Source of the DNA: Gemmatimonadota bacterium
Lineage (GTDB): Bacteria > Gemmatimonadota > Gemmatimonadetes > Gemmatimonadales > Gemmatimonadaceae
Length of the DNA stretch: 64,000 bases
Assembly: GCA_026387935.1 (NCBI GenBank)
Contig: JAPLKU010000013.1
Span: 1-64,000, forward strand
Direction of reading: 5' to 3'
The notes under the pieces are model-generated. The model was not told the DNA's origin. It did not search any database and worked only from the letters and a program-made list of their open reading frames with translations. Shown one piece after another: positions 25,348 through 34,858 of this stretch (the first letter of the stretch is position 1; each line of letters opens with the position of its first letter). A program made the position numbers and the translations under genes.

Positions 25348-27141
25348 CTAGGGTCCGATGATCTCGATCCGGTGATCCGTGCGGATCACGTACTGGCCGG
25401 CCACGCTCACCTCGAGCTGCACGATGTACGAGCCCTTTGGCAGGGTTGAAATGTCGAGCTCAATCGCGCGCGCCGAGGTCCGCTTGCCGATCGCCGACAG
25501 GTCCTGCACGCTGACGCTCACCGGCGTCACCTCGCGGCTAAGTCCGATCGACCGCCTCAGGAAGCTGCTGCGCTGCTCGCCGACCTCGCGCACCACGGTC
25601 AACGAAATGCCCATCTTCTCGCCTTCGGGATCGGTGTTGTAGGCTTCCCAGAACACGCCGAGCTTCTCGTGGGCCAATACGCGCTCAGTTGGCAGCGCGT
25701 GCGGAATCGCTTCCTCAGCCGTGGTCGGGAAACTCCCGTACGGCTTGTAGAAGAGTAGGTCCGACAGGCTCATGCGCGTGCCTACCGCATAGGGCGGGCT
25801 CACGCCGTACCGCGCTCGCGCGACGGCGTTTTTGGCCGGCGCGGCAACCTCCGCGCTCATGATCAGCGGGCCCCACGGAGCCTTCACCGTGAGAATGCCG
25901 TTCGTGGCGCCACCAGAGCGGCGCGCCTGGTACTCACGCGGATTGTCGCCGGGTGAAACGGTCAAGGCAGCCTCAACCTGCGTGTTCTGCAGGTCCGTCA
26001 ACGACCGCGCGTCGTACGACACCATCACCAGCGCGGTGTCGCCGCGACGGAACATCGCCTTCTGGTGCTCCAGCGGCTTGAAAATCTTGGCATAGGGCGG
26101 CGCGTATCGGCCCATCACGGGCGGGAGCTGCAGCCGCCAGTCGGCTGAATCCGAAATCGCCGGGTTGTTGAGGACAAACCCGGCCGGGATGTAGCGGTAC
26201 GCGGGCCAGGGCTCGTGGCCGATCACGTTGAAGGGTGGGGCCTCGCGGCTCTGTTGCCCACGCGCCGCGTCGCGACTCCACGCCGTCTCCCAACCGAAGC
26301 GCAACATCAGCTCACGCTGGTCGTCGCTGAACGGCTCGAAGTGGCCCGTGGCGGCATTTTCCAGCATCATGGCCATCGTCATGCGCGCATAGTGCTCAGT
26401 GCGCGAGTCGTTGCCATGCATGAGGTACAGCGTACGAGCGTACCACCAGGCGCGCATCTCGTACGCCTTTCGCGCCGGGTCGCCGCACTGCAACCGTTTG
26501 TACGACTGGTTGGCATCTGGATCGAGCAGCATCGAAATGTCGTTCCATTTACACTGGTCACGCGGAAGCATCTTCGCTACGGCCGCCGTGTAGACGCTAT
26601 CCGCCGCCTCGTATTCACCCTGTTCGTGCAACGCGAACCCGAGCAGGACGCCGCACACCCAGTTGTCGCCGTCGCACTCCTTGGCCGCGACCAACGCGTC
26701 GGCGGGCCGTCCTTCCTCGACGAGATAGCGGATCCGCTGGCCGAGGATCCAGCCGTCTTCCGGCGCGCGCTTGCCGAGCGTGTCGAGCAGCTTGGTGAGT
26801 TGGGCGCGGCGGCCCGTAACGACCGGTGGCTCAACGACGTGCGGCGCCTCTTCGTCATACCAGTAGCAGAACGGGCCGACGGGCTCATCGCAACGATTGG
26901 ATCCGCCCCGTGTGCCACGATACTGCGGCAGATTCATTCGACGGAATCGCTCGAACGCCGCTTGCGCCATTCGCGCGCGGTCCAGCGGAGAGAGCAGCGT
27001 ATCGGCGGTATTCGCCGGCGCGCCCGCAGTTGGCGGTGGCGGAGCGCCGCGGATGATCTGGGCATGCCCGCGAACGGGCGCAACGAGGGTCGCCAGGGCG
27101 AGCAGCGCCCACGGAGCAACAGGCCGTAACAGGTGTGTCAT
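25348..27141 (-). CDS. Large exported protein of unknown function with helical-repeat region
   Basis: A 597-residue protein with signal peptide (PWALLALATLVAPVRGHAQ). An N-terminal helical region of about 230 residues resembles TPR/SEL1-like repeats (GKRAPEDGWILGQRIRYLVE, GFALHEQGEYEAADSVY). The C-terminal half is beta-rich and ends in an immunoglobulin-like stretch (YIVQLEVSVAGQYVIRTDH). Several Cys in the helical part may form disulfides. I do not recognise a family. The ATG at 27141 is preferred to one nine codons upstream because it begins the signal peptide. Confidence 0.7.
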   Translation of the reverse strand: MTHLLRPVAPWALLALATLVAPVRGHAQIIRGAPPPPTAGAPANTADTLLSPLDRARMAQAAFERFRRMNLPQYRGTRGGSNRCDEPVGPFCYWYDEEAPHVVEPPVVTGRRAQLTKLLDTLGKRAPEDGWILGQRIRYLVEEGRPADALVAAKECDGDNWVCGVLLGFALHEQGEYEAADSVYTAAVAKMLPRDQCKWNDISMLLDPDANQSYKRLQCGDPARKAYEMRAWWYARTLYLMHGNDSRTEHYARMTMAMMLENAATGHFEPFSDDQRELMLRFGWETAWSRDAARGQQSREAPPFNVIGHEPWPAYRYIPAGFVLNNPAISDSADWRLQLPPVMGRYAPPYAKIFKPLEHQKAMFRRGDTALVMVSYDARSLTDLQNTQVEAALTVSPGDNPREYQARRSGGATNGILTVKAPWGPLIMSAEVAAPAKNAVARARYGVSPPYAVGTRMSLSDLLFYKPYGSFPTTAEEAIPHALPTERVLAHEKLGVFWEAYNTDPEGEKMGISLTVVREVGEQRSSFLRRSIGLSREVTPVSVSVQDLSAIGKRTSARAIELDISTLPKGSYIVQLEVSVAGQYVIRTDHRIEIIGP

Positions 27142-27221
27142 TCTGAGAGTTTTACCCGGCACATCCATAAATGGTCACGGGGGACTGGCGCGGGCAATAG
27201 GGCACGAGGCGATCTTACAGC

Positions 27222-27746
27222 GTGATCATCTTCGAACCGCTTCACCCAGACACCCCCGTGCCGCATCGCGGCACCTCGGCGAGCGCCGGCTACGACCTCT
27301 CGGCGTACCTCACCGGTCGCACGGCTCGCGTCTTTACGGACGGCATCGCCTCTGATCGGGCGGCTGTCATGCGGGGCGAGACGTTCGTGCTCGAACTCGC
27401 CCCCGGCGAAAAGGCGCTTGTGCCGCTCGGCTTCAAGGCGCAGCTGCCGCCCGGAGTGGAGGCGCAGGTACGGCCTCGCTCGGGAACGAGCGTCAAGACG
27501 GACTTGGTGATCGTCAATGCGCCGGGTACGATTGACCCGGACTACGCCGACGAATGGTGCGTCCCTGTCAAGAATGGCGGCACCCGCACCCTGACGATCA
27601 CTCACGGCGAGCGCATCGCGCAGGCAATTTTCGCCAAATTTGAAGCGCACGATTTTTCGACGGGCAGTGTCAAACGCACGACAGAGCGCGACGGCGGATT
27701 TGGGTCCACGGGGACCGGACCTGCGACCGCTCACCGGACCAGCTGA
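27222..27746 (+). CDS. dut: dUTP diphosphatase
   Basis: A 174-residue trimeric dUTPase. The five motifs are present: SAGYDLSAYL, PRSGTSVKT, the uracil-binding hairpin NAPGTIDPDYADEW, GERIAQAIF and the C-terminal lid RDGGFGSTG. It hydrolyses dUTP to dUMP and keeps uracil out of DNA. The start is GTG at 27222. A roughly 20-residue insert after motif 1 makes it slightly longer than E. coli Dut. It is followed 37 bp later by the M16 peptidase pair. Confidence 0.96.
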   Translation: MIIFEPLHPDTPVPHRGTSASAGYDLSAYLTGRTARVFTDGIASDRAAVMRGETFVLELAPGEKALVPLGFKAQLPPGVEAQVRPRSGTSVKTDLVIVNAPGTIDPDYADEWCVPVKNGGTRTLTITHGERIAQAIFAKFEAHDFSTGSVKRTTERDGGFGSTGTGPATAHRTS

Positions 27747-27783
27747 GGCCACCCAGGACCACTTAGGCCGAGGAGTTTTCCTG

Positions 27784-29244
27784 ATGTCCCGAACGTTTCA
27801 TCGCCTCCTGAACATTGCCCTGCTGGGCGCCTCAGCGGCCGCACTGCAAGCGCAGGGCGGCGCGGCGCCGATCCAGGCGCCGACCCAGGCGTCGTCCAAG
27901 GTGGCATCGAAGGCTGCACCCGCCGCACAAGCAATTCCGGCCGCGTCGAAGAGCGGGAAGATCGCCATCGACAAGTCCACGCTGCCGAATGGGCTCCGAC
28001 TGCAGCTGGTCGAGGATCATTCGTCGCAGGTGGTGTCGGTGTCGCTCTGGTTCGACGTCGGCGCGCGAGATGAGCTCAAGGGGAAGACGGGATTTGCGCA
28101 CCTCTTTGAGCACATGATGTTTCAGGGGTCAGCCAACGTAAAGAAGGCCGAGCATGGGCAGCTGATCGAGCGAGCCGGCGGCCAGACGAACGCCAATACC
28201 CAGTACGACATCACGCGGTACTACGAAACGGTGCCGTCAAATCGCGTGAACCTCGCGCTCTGGCTCGAAGCCGAACGCCTGCGCTCGCTTACGGTCAATG
28301 CCGAGAACCTGAAAAATCAGATCGAAGCCGTGAAGGAGGAGCGACGGCTTCGCGTGGACAACCAGCCCTACGGCAAGGCGATCTGGGAAGCCCCGCTCCC
28401 GTTGTTCGATGCGGGCTCGTGCTTCGCATATGCACACTCGCTCATCGGTTCGATGGATGACCTGAATGCCTCGTCGGTGGACGATGTCAAGGCGTTCTTC
28501 ACCCAGTACTACGCGCCGAACAACGCGGTCCTAACGATTGCCGGCGACATCAAGCCGTCCGAAGTAAAGAAGATGGTGGCCGAGTACTTCGGCTCGATTC
28601 CGCGCCAGCCAGACCAGCCCAAGCCGAAGTGCGACCAGAAGTTCAACGTCGGCGCCAAGCGGGCCAGCGTGAGCGACGACAAAGCCACGCTCCCGGCCGT
28701 GATGACGATCTACCGCGTGCCGGCCACGTCGCATGCCGACTATCCCGCACTCGACCTGCTCACTGCGATTCTCGGCACGGGAGAGAGTTCGCGCTTCAAC
28801 AAGGTGCTCGCGCGCGAAAAGAAGCTCGCGCTTGGCCAGCAGCTCTATCTCAATCCCTTTGGTCCGCGCCGCGGCCCCGGGATGTGGCTCGCGCTTGCCA
28901 TCGCCAATCAGGGGGTGTTGGTTGACTCGCTCGAAGCGGGGATGACGGCAGAGATTGCGCGCGTCGCCCGCGACGGTGTGACAGAAGCGGAACTGTCGAA
29001 GGCCAAGAGCCAGTACCGCGCTGGCAAGGTGAACGAACGGCAGACCGCGTTCGAGATGACTGAGGCGATTCAGGCTGCGACCATCTACCTCGGCTCTGCC
29101 GAGGCCATCAACACCGACCTTGATCGCTACGCCAATGTGACGGTTGCCGACATCAAGCGGGTTGCTGCGACGTACCTCGTGCCGGCGAACTCGCTCGTCG
29201 TGACGATCAATCCAGACGCGAAGAAGGGAGGGCCGGTCCCGTGA
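27784..29244 (+). CDS. M16-family zinc peptidase, catalytic subunit
   Basis: A 486-residue exported peptidase of the pitrilysin/insulinase family. After signal peptide and an Ala/Lys-rich linker, the inverted zinc motif HxxEH is intact (His106-Leu-Phe-Glu109-His110), with the distal Glu in a KEERR-type helix. Two M16 domains are present. A ribosome-binding site GAGGAG at about 27769 precedes the ATG. The following gene encodes an M16 protein without the zinc motif; the two probably form the usual active/inactive periplasmic heterodimer. Confidence 0.93.
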   Translation: MSRTFHRLLNIALLGASAAALQAQGGAAPIQAPTQASSKVASKAAPAAQAIPAASKSGKIAIDKSTLPNGLRLQLVEDHSSQVVSVSLWFDVGARDELKGKTGFAHLFEHMMFQGSANVKKAEHGQLIERAGGQTNANTQYDITRYYETVPSNRVNLALWLEAERLRSLTVNAENLKNQIEAVKEERRLRVDNQPYGKAIWEAPLPLFDAGSCFAYAHSLIGSMDDLNASSVDDVKAFFTQYYAPNNAVLTIAGDIKPSEVKKMVAEYFGSIPRQPDQPKPKCDQKFNVGAKRASVSDDKATLPAVMTIYRVPATSHADYPALDLLTAILGTGESSRFNKVLAREKKLALGQQLYLNPFGPRRGPGMWLALAIANQGVLVDSLEAGMTAEIARVARDGVTEAELSKAKSQYRAGKVNERQTAFEMTEAIQAATIYLGSAEAINTDLDRYANVTVADIKRVAATYLVPANSLVVTINPDAKKGGPVP

Positions 29245-31355
29245 ACCATTCCTCTGCGGACTCAATGAGGCAACGATCGTTCACGATTGGTCGCGGGGTT
29301 GGCGCCGCCCTGGTGTTTGCAACTGCCACTGCGGCGGCGCAAACCTTTCCCACGCGCCCGCCGGCAGCTCTGCCGATCACGACCGCGCAGTTTCCGCCCT
29401 TCCAGCAAGCGACGCTCGTCAACGGGCTCAAGCTGCTCGTCGTGTCGAACCCGCGTCTGCCCGTGCTTTCCATTTCGCTTTCGTTTCCGGCCGGCACTCA
29501 GTACGACCCGACTGGCAAATCCGGCATGGCGGAAATGGTCGCAGGTGTCCTCACGAAAGGCGCTGGCAAGCGCGACGCCGACGGGATCTCCGCCGCAATC
29601 GAAGGTGTTGGTGGCACGCTCTCTGCCGGTGCAGGGAGCGACTTCCTCGCGATCGACGTGAATCTCCTCTCGGAGAACGCGGCTCTCGGCTTCGAGCTGA
29701 TGGCCGACGTTGTCATGCACCCCACGTTTCCAGAAAAAGAAGTGGAGCTGTACCGTACGCAAACGCTCTCGGGACTGCAGCTCGCGCAATCGTCGCCGGC
29801 CGCCATTGCGGCGCGCGTCTTTGCACGCGAGTTGTATGGCAAGCATCCGTACGGGCGCAGCGCCGACCCGGCCAGCGTAAAAGCCATCACGCGCGATGAT
29901 CTCATCGCGTTTCAGCAGTCGCGGCTCGCGCCGCGCGGTGCGCTGCTCGTGCTGGCCGGCGACATCACGTTGGAAAAGGCTACGGAGCTTGCTAACGCGG
30001 CGTTCAAGGGCTGGAATGGGATGAAGGCGCCCGCTGGTGCGTTGCTCGGTATCGAGAATGCCCGCACGACGTCGGCGATTGTGCTCGTGCACCGTCCGGG
30101 CTCGGTGCAGTCGAATATCGTACTTGGCAACTTGACCTGGTCGCCGTCCGACCCGCGGAGCTATGCGGCGACGCTCGCGAATAAGGTGCTCGGTGGTGGC
30201 GGGGACTCGCGCCTCTTCATGATCCTTCGTGAGCAGAAGGGCTGGACATACGGCGCGTACTCGTCACTCACGCGGCACCTCGGCACGGGCTACTTCACGG
30301 CCTCGGCCGAAGTGCGCACCGAAGTAACCGATTCGTCCGTGAAGGAGTTGCTCTCGCAAATCAACAAGATTCGCACGGAAGAAATTCCGGCGAAGGAGTT
30401 CGAAGACGCCAAGTCGGCGCTCGTGGGCCGATTCCCGCTGCAAGTGGAAACGGCGGCGCAGGTCGCAGCGCAGGTGTCCACCGCGCAGTTGCTTGGGCTC
30501 GCGCCGGATTACGTGCGCACCTACCGCCAGAAGCTCGCGGCGGTGACCCCAGCCACGGCGCAGGCTGCGGCCAAGGTGGCGATGCGCTCCGATGCCGTGC
30601 TCGCAGTCGTGGTCGGCGACGGTTCCAAGTTGTACGACAAGCTCAAGGCCATCGCGCCGGTGCGGATCGTATCGCCTGATGGCGCGACGCTTTCACCTGA
30701 TGATCTCGTGCTGAAGGCCGGCGCGCTTGATCTCGCAATGGACCGTCTCGTGGCACGGTCAGATTCGTTCGTGGTGTTCCTGCAGGGCAACCCGTTCGGC
30801 TATCAGCGGAACAAGTTGGAAAAGACGGCCACGGGCTGGAAATACACGGAAGACACGAACATCGGGCCCGTGATTCAGCAGCATACGGAAGTCACCTTCA
30901 GCAATGACCTGGTCATGGGCGCCGTGACACAGCGCGGAAAACAGCAGGGTCAGGAGATGAAAATTGACGTCTCCTATGCCGGTGGTCGCGCCAAGGGCTC
31001 GGCGGTAACTCCGCAGCAGAAGGGAATGAAGACGGTGCAGGTGGATGCAGAGATGCCGCTGGGCGCGGTGGACGACAACGCGGTGGTCCCGCTGCTGCCC
31101 GCATTCAAATGGGCCGCTGGCGCGAAGTTCACCGTGCTTGTGTTTCAGTCGGGCAAAGGATCGCTCGCGCCAATCACGTTCACGGTGGCCGGCGAAGAGA
31201 CCGTTGACGTCCCGGCCGGAAAGATTGCGGCCTGGCGAGTGGAGATGACCGGCGGCGACGGCGCGGTGTCGTTCTGGATTGAGAAGGCCACGCCGAATCG
31301 ACTGGTCAAGATCGGCGTTGTGGGCACGCCGCTGGAGATGCGACTGGCCAAGTAG
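29241..31355 (+). CDS. M16-family inactive partner with extra C-terminal domain
   Basis: A 704-residue exported protein. The M16 domains are clear (LVNGLKLLVVSNPRLPVLSI; ELYGKHPYGR; GWTYGAYSSL), but the position of HxxEH reads GMAEM, so zinc binding is lost. A further domain of about 210 residues (about 490-704) follows; it is beta-rich and ends in a lipocalin/DUF3108-like stretch (VPAGKIAAWRVEMTGGDGAV). That fusion is unusual for M16 partners. The GTG start overlaps the previous stop (GTGA), indicating coupled synthesis of the two subunits. Confidence 0.88.
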   Translation: MNHSSADSMRQRSFTIGRGVGAALVFATATAAAQTFPTRPPAALPITTAQFPPFQQATLVNGLKLLVVSNPRLPVLSISLSFPAGTQYDPTGKSGMAEMVAGVLTKGAGKRDADGISAAIEGVGGTLSAGAGSDFLAIDVNLLSENAALGFELMADVVMHPTFPEKEVELYRTQTLSGLQLAQSSPAAIAARVFARELYGKHPYGRSADPASVKAITRDDLIAFQQSRLAPRGALLVLAGDITLEKATELANAAFKGWNGMKAPAGALLGIENARTTSAIVLVHRPGSVQSNIVLGNLTWSPSDPRSYAATLANKVLGGGGDSRLFMILREQKGWTYGAYSSLTRHLGTGYFTASAEVRTEVTDSSVKELLSQINKIRTEEIPAKEFEDAKSALVGRFPLQVETAAQVAAQVSTAQLLGLAPDYVRTYRQKLAAVTPATAQAAAKVAMRSDAVLAVVVGDGSKLYDKLKAIAPVRIVSPDGATLSPDDLVLKAGALDLAMDRLVARSDSFVVFLQGNPFGYQRNKLEKTATGWKYTEDTNIGPVIQQHTEVTFSNDLVMGAVTQRGKQQGQEMKIDVSYAGGRAKGSAVTPQQKGMKTVQVDAEMPLGAVDDNAVVPLLPAFKWAAGAKFTVLVFQSGKGSLAPITFTVAGEETVDVPAGKIAAWRVEMTGGDGAVSFWIEKATPNRLVKIGVVGTPLEMRLAK

Positions 31356-31369
31356 GTCGGCGCGTTCCG

Positions 31370-32950
31370 CTACGGCACCACGCCAGTCCACGCCGGTCCG
31401 AGCTTGGTCATCAGGCCGGCGAACAGCTCGATGCCGTCCCACAGATTCTGCAGCCGGATGTTCTCGTCCTTGGCATGCTGCGCATTGTCGTGGTTCACGA
31501 TGGGCATCGTGATGAGCGGCACCTGAAGCACTTCGAAGAAGTCATGTAGCCCCACGCTGCCGCCGAGCGTGGGGAGTGCTATCACGTCGCGGCCGATCGT
31601 ACCCGACACCACCTGGCGCACGGCCTTGCTGACGGGCTGGTCCATCGAGGTGCGGTACGACGCATAACCGCCTTCCCAGTCGAGCCGAACGACGCGCGCG
31701 TGCGAGAGGCGCTCCGCCGGCGTTGCTGCGGCCTGGACGACGTACCATCCGCGCGCCGTGAGATGCGCCTCGACGAGGGCACGAATCTTCTCAGGCGACT
31801 GGTTCGGCACGAGCCGGAAATCGAACGACGCTTCGGCTTCGATTGGCACGGCGTTGTTCGCGAGCGCGCCGACCTGACCGACCTTGATGCCGCGCAGGTT
31901 CAGCGCGGGGAGCATGATGCGTTCGATCAGTGGCGCATTCTTCGCTTCGCTCGCGCCAAGCAGCAGGGAGCGTCGCAGTTCTTCGTCCACCTTCGGCGCC
32001 GCGCGGGCTGCCACCAGTTCCGACGGCGTTGGCGGGACGATGTCGTCATAGAACCGGTCGATCAGAATCTTGCCGTCGGCGTCGCGCATGGACGCGATCA
32101 TCTCGGTGATGAGCATGCCCGGGTTTGGCGCCCAGTTACCGTAGTGCCCACTGTGCAGCGCGCGCGAGGGGCCGTACACCGTCGCGTTGAGCCCCATCAC
32201 GCCGCGCACGCCGAAGAGCAGCTGTGCCTGGCGGCTCTGGTGTACAGGCCCGTCGCAGATGAACCAGGCGTCGGCCGCGAGCAGCGCCTTGTGTTTCTGA
32301 AGAATGGGCGTGAGATGCGCGGATCCCGCTTCCTCTTCGCCTTCGAGGAAGAACTTCAGGTTTACCGTCGCCTTCTGGCCGGCAGCGCGCATCGCATCAA
32401 TCGCCGCGAGCATGGCGATGATCGGCGCTTTGTCATCTGACGCGCCGCGGGCGTAGATGCGGTCTTCTGGATCGAAGCGACCGTTCACCGCGCCCGATTT
32501 GATCACGCCAAGCGATCCGTTCGCAGCCGGCGTCGCGCGCTGCGTCGGCTGCCAGGGCGGCGTGGCCCAGTCGGTCGGGACGACAGGTTGTCCGTCGTAG
32601 TGCGCGTAGAACACAACCGTTCGCGTCGCGCCGGGCGTACGCAGCTCGGCGAACACCGCCGGCGGGTACTGGCCGTTCTCGAGCAGCTGTGCCGCGAGGC
32701 CGCGCTTCTCGAACAGCTGTTTGAGCAGTGTCGCATTGCGCCGAATGTTCGCCGAATCCGATGCGTTGTTCGGAATGGCGAGCAGCGTCGTCAGCTCGCG
32801 GACGATCGCCTCTTCGTTCTGTTCTCTCCAGCGACGGACAGCGCTGGCCTGTGCGTCGGGGCGGGGGACGGCAGACTGCGCGATGGCGGGCGCCGGGGCA
32901 AACACACCGAGAAACACGAGCGCCGGACAGAGAAGGCGACTACGGATCAA
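31370..32950 (-). CDS. Exported M20-family dipeptidase
   Basis: A 526-residue M20 metallopeptidase with signal peptide ending APAIAQS. Motifs are VVFYAHYDGQPV (His/Asp), YARGASDDKAPI, FFLEGEEEAGS (catalytic Glu pair), the dimerisation-domain ALHSGHYGNWAPNP, and the C-terminal IVNHDNAQHAKDENI. The GHYGN element is typical of the CNDP/dipeptidase branch. The start is TTG at 32950, overlapping the end of the DUF192 gene by 11 bases. It is a second M20 enzyme beside the one at 6222, from a different branch. Confidence 0.92.
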   Translation of the reverse strand: MIRSRLLCPALVFLGVFAPAPAIAQSAVPRPDAQASAVRRWREQNEEAIVRELTTLLAIPNNASDSANIRRNATLLKQLFEKRGLAAQLLENGQYPPAVFAELRTPGATRTVVFYAHYDGQPVVPTDWATPPWQPTQRATPAANGSLGVIKSGAVNGRFDPEDRIYARGASDDKAPIIAMLAAIDAMRAAGQKATVNLKFFLEGEEEAGSAHLTPILQKHKALLAADAWFICDGPVHQSRQAQLLFGVRGVMGLNATVYGPSRALHSGHYGNWAPNPGMLITEMIASMRDADGKILIDRFYDDIVPPTPSELVAARAAPKVDEELRRSLLLGASEAKNAPLIERIMLPALNLRGIKVGQVGALANNAVPIEAEASFDFRLVPNQSPEKIRALVEAHLTARGWYVVQAAATPAERLSHARVVRLDWEGGYASYRTSMDQPVSKAVRQVVSGTIGRDVIALPTLGGSVGLHDFFEVLQVPLITMPIVNHDNAQHAKDENIRLQNLWDGIELFAGLMTKLGPAWTGVVP

Positions 32951-33431
32951 TGATCACTCCTGCGGGAATCGTGAATGTGGCGGTGGCTCCAGGAACGACG
33001 CCATGTGAAGCGAACCAGCCTTTGCGCGCCTCGATGGCGTAGCGGTACGGTGCCGTGGAGAAATGAATCGTCAGCGTTTCCGCCGTCATATCCTCGATGT
33101 TGATCACGCGTTGTTGCGAGTCGAGAAACGCGACGGAGAGATCGAAGTGTGTATTCCGCATGAAGAACCCTTCGAGCTGTGGGTTCCGGTCCGCGGCCCA
33201 GATAAAAATCATCCCGCTGTCGGCGGCGATCGTCGTGCGATTCATCAGGCCAGTACCGCGCGCAGCGTTCTGCGCCGCCATTTCGGCGGAGAGGGGGCCG
33301 CCGGCGAATGAAACAACAATCGCCTTGGGAATGACAGGGTCGCTGCCGCCGGGAGGCGCCGTGGTGTCCTGGGTGCCGCCGCAGGCGGCAGCGCCGAGCA
33401 ATGCAAGAGCGAGGACAGCGTAACGCGTCAT
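32940..33431 (-). CDS. DUF192 lipoprotein
   Basis: A 163-residue lipoprotein (lipobox GAAAC at residue 17) with the DUF192 signature: ARGTGLMNRTTIAADSGMIF, FFMRNTHFDLSVAFLD and YAIEARKGWFASHGVVPG. Members are small beta proteins of unknown role. It is coupled to the downstream M20 dipeptidase by an overlap, so the two are probably co-expressed. Confidence 0.92.
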   Translation of the reverse strand: MTRYAVLALALLGAAACGGTQDTTAPPGGSDPVIPKAIVVSFAGGPLSAEMAAQNAARGTGLMNRTTIAADSGMIFIWAADRNPQLEGFFMRNTHFDLSVAFLDSQQRVINIEDMTAETLTIHFSTAPYRYAIEARKGWFASHGVVPGATATFTIPAGVIIDP

Positions 33432-33489
33432 GATGCGAAAGGTATCGAAGAGAGTTCCACGGCGTCGCAGCGCAGCAGGACCAGAACGC

Positions 33490-34779
33490 CTATCGCGGTT
33501 TCTTCGCGCCCTTCTCGCCGATCAGCCGCCGACGCGGCTTGCCGGACCGAATCGCGTCGTCGCCGAAGCGCTCGCGCACACGATCTACCGCACGCGAGAG
33601 ATCTCGGTCACGTGTCTCCTCGACGGCACGGACACCCTCGGATTCGGACCGCGTTCCGCGACTAGCCGTCGCCGGCGCCTCGAACGCCATCCCGAGCTGC
33701 TCAGCGTCGCGACTCGCGCGAAAGTTGGAGAGTGACACACCGACCAGCCGCGCCGGCTGTTTGTGCGTGGCGCGAAGCTGCCCGAGCAAGGCGAGCGCCG
33801 TGTCCACCACCGCACGATCCGATTCGACCGGTTCCGTGAGCGTCTTGCCCGCCGTATGCGACACGAAGTCGTTGCCCTTCAGCTTCACGGTGACGGTGCG
33901 CGCCGAGAGTCCATCGCCGCGCATATCCGCTGCTGCGCGGCGGGCGAGATGGCGGAGTTCATCTTCAATCTCGGTCTGCTTGACCAAGTCGCGATCAAAC
34001 GTCTCTTCGCGGCTCATCTGGCGGGCCGGGGTGCGCGGTGCGACGGCGGAACGCGCTTCGCCGCGCGCGCGCGCATAGAGCCACTCCGCGGTGCACCCAC
34101 CCAGCCAGCGCGTCAGCGTTTGCACATCGTGCGGGAGCACGTCGGACACCTGCACGAGTCCGAGCTTGGCGAGATTCTCCTGCGCCTTGGGGCCGATTCC
34201 TGGAATATCGGCGAGGGCAAGCGTGGCCATGAAGGTGCGCTCGGTGCCCGGGGCGACGATATGCACGCCGCCGGCGTTCGGGGCCTTGGACGGTTTCGCG
34301 CGCTCGGCCGCGAGCTTGGCGATCATCCGATTGGTGCCGCCGCCAATTGAGAGCGCGTAGCCGGTCTGCTCGAGCACCGCGGTGCGAATCACGCGCGCGG
34401 TGTGTTCGAACGGCATCTGCTTGTACAGCGCCTCTGTGCCCGTGAGATCGAGATACCATTCGTCGATGCTCGCCCCTTCAACCACCGGCGTGAACTGCTG
34501 CAGCACGGTGCGAATCGCGCGGCTCGCGTTCGCGCACTCGTTGCGTGGAACGGGCACACACATGGCGTTGGGGCAGAGACGGAGCGCGCGCGAGATCGGC
34601 ATCGCGCTCCGCACTCCGAAGGCGCGCGTTTCGTAGGAGGCGGAGCAGACGACGCCGCGCGACCCGGGCCGGCCGCCGACAATCAACAGTGTAGCGCGGC
34701 CGGCACCGTCCGGATCCACACGCCGCGCGACGGCCACAAAAAAGGCGTCAGCGTCGGCGAGGAGGATGCGGTGCACCAT
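33490..34779 (-). CDS. dinB: Y-family DNA polymerase (DNA polymerase IV-like)
   Basis: A 429-residue translesion polymerase. Palm-domain carboxylates are present in LLADADAFFVAVARR and in SIDEWYLDL. The helix-hairpin-helix ADIPGIGPKAQENLAKLG and the little-finger domain follow. The C-terminus is long, Arg/Glu-rich and without an obvious clamp-binding QLxLF motif, though EQLGMAF at about residue 370 could serve. The ATG at 34779 is preferred over a TTG one codon upstream. It makes error-prone bypass synthesis after damage. It could equally be annotated as DinB-like of unspecified subfamily. Confidence 0.9.
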   Translation of the reverse strand: MVHRILLADADAFFVAVARRVDPDGAGRATLLIVGGRPGSRGVVCSASYETRAFGVRSAMPISRALRLCPNAMCVPVPRNECANASRAIRTVLQQFTPVVEGASIDEWYLDLTGTEALYKQMPFEHTARVIRTAVLEQTGYALSIGGGTNRMIAKLAAERAKPSKAPNAGGVHIVAPGTERTFMATLALADIPGIGPKAQENLAKLGLVQVSDVLPHDVQTLTRWLGGCTAEWLYARARGEARSAVAPRTPARQMSREETFDRDLVKQTEIEDELRHLARRAAADMRGDGLSARTVTVKLKGNDFVSHTAGKTLTEPVESDRAVVDTALALLGQLRATHKQPARLVGVSLSNFRASRDAEQLGMAFEAPATASRGTRSESEGVRAVEETRDRDLSRAVDRVRERFGDDAIRSGKPRRRLIGEKGAKKPR

Positions 34780-34806
34780 CAACGAAAGATGGCGACTTCG
34801 GGAAAC

Positions 34807-34842
34807 AAAACGGGGGCCGGACTCTCGTCCGGCCCCCGTTTT
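34807..34842 (-). terminator. Rho-independent terminator after the OmpA gene
   Basis: A perfect 16-bp stem, AAAACGGGGGCCGGAC with GTCCGGCCCCCGTTTT, around the loop TCTC. It has T runs on both strands. It lies 17 bases past the OmpA-like stop on the minus strand and may insulate the polymerase gene. Confidence 0.92.
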
Positions 34843-34858
34843 GCCAACTGCCTGCTGC

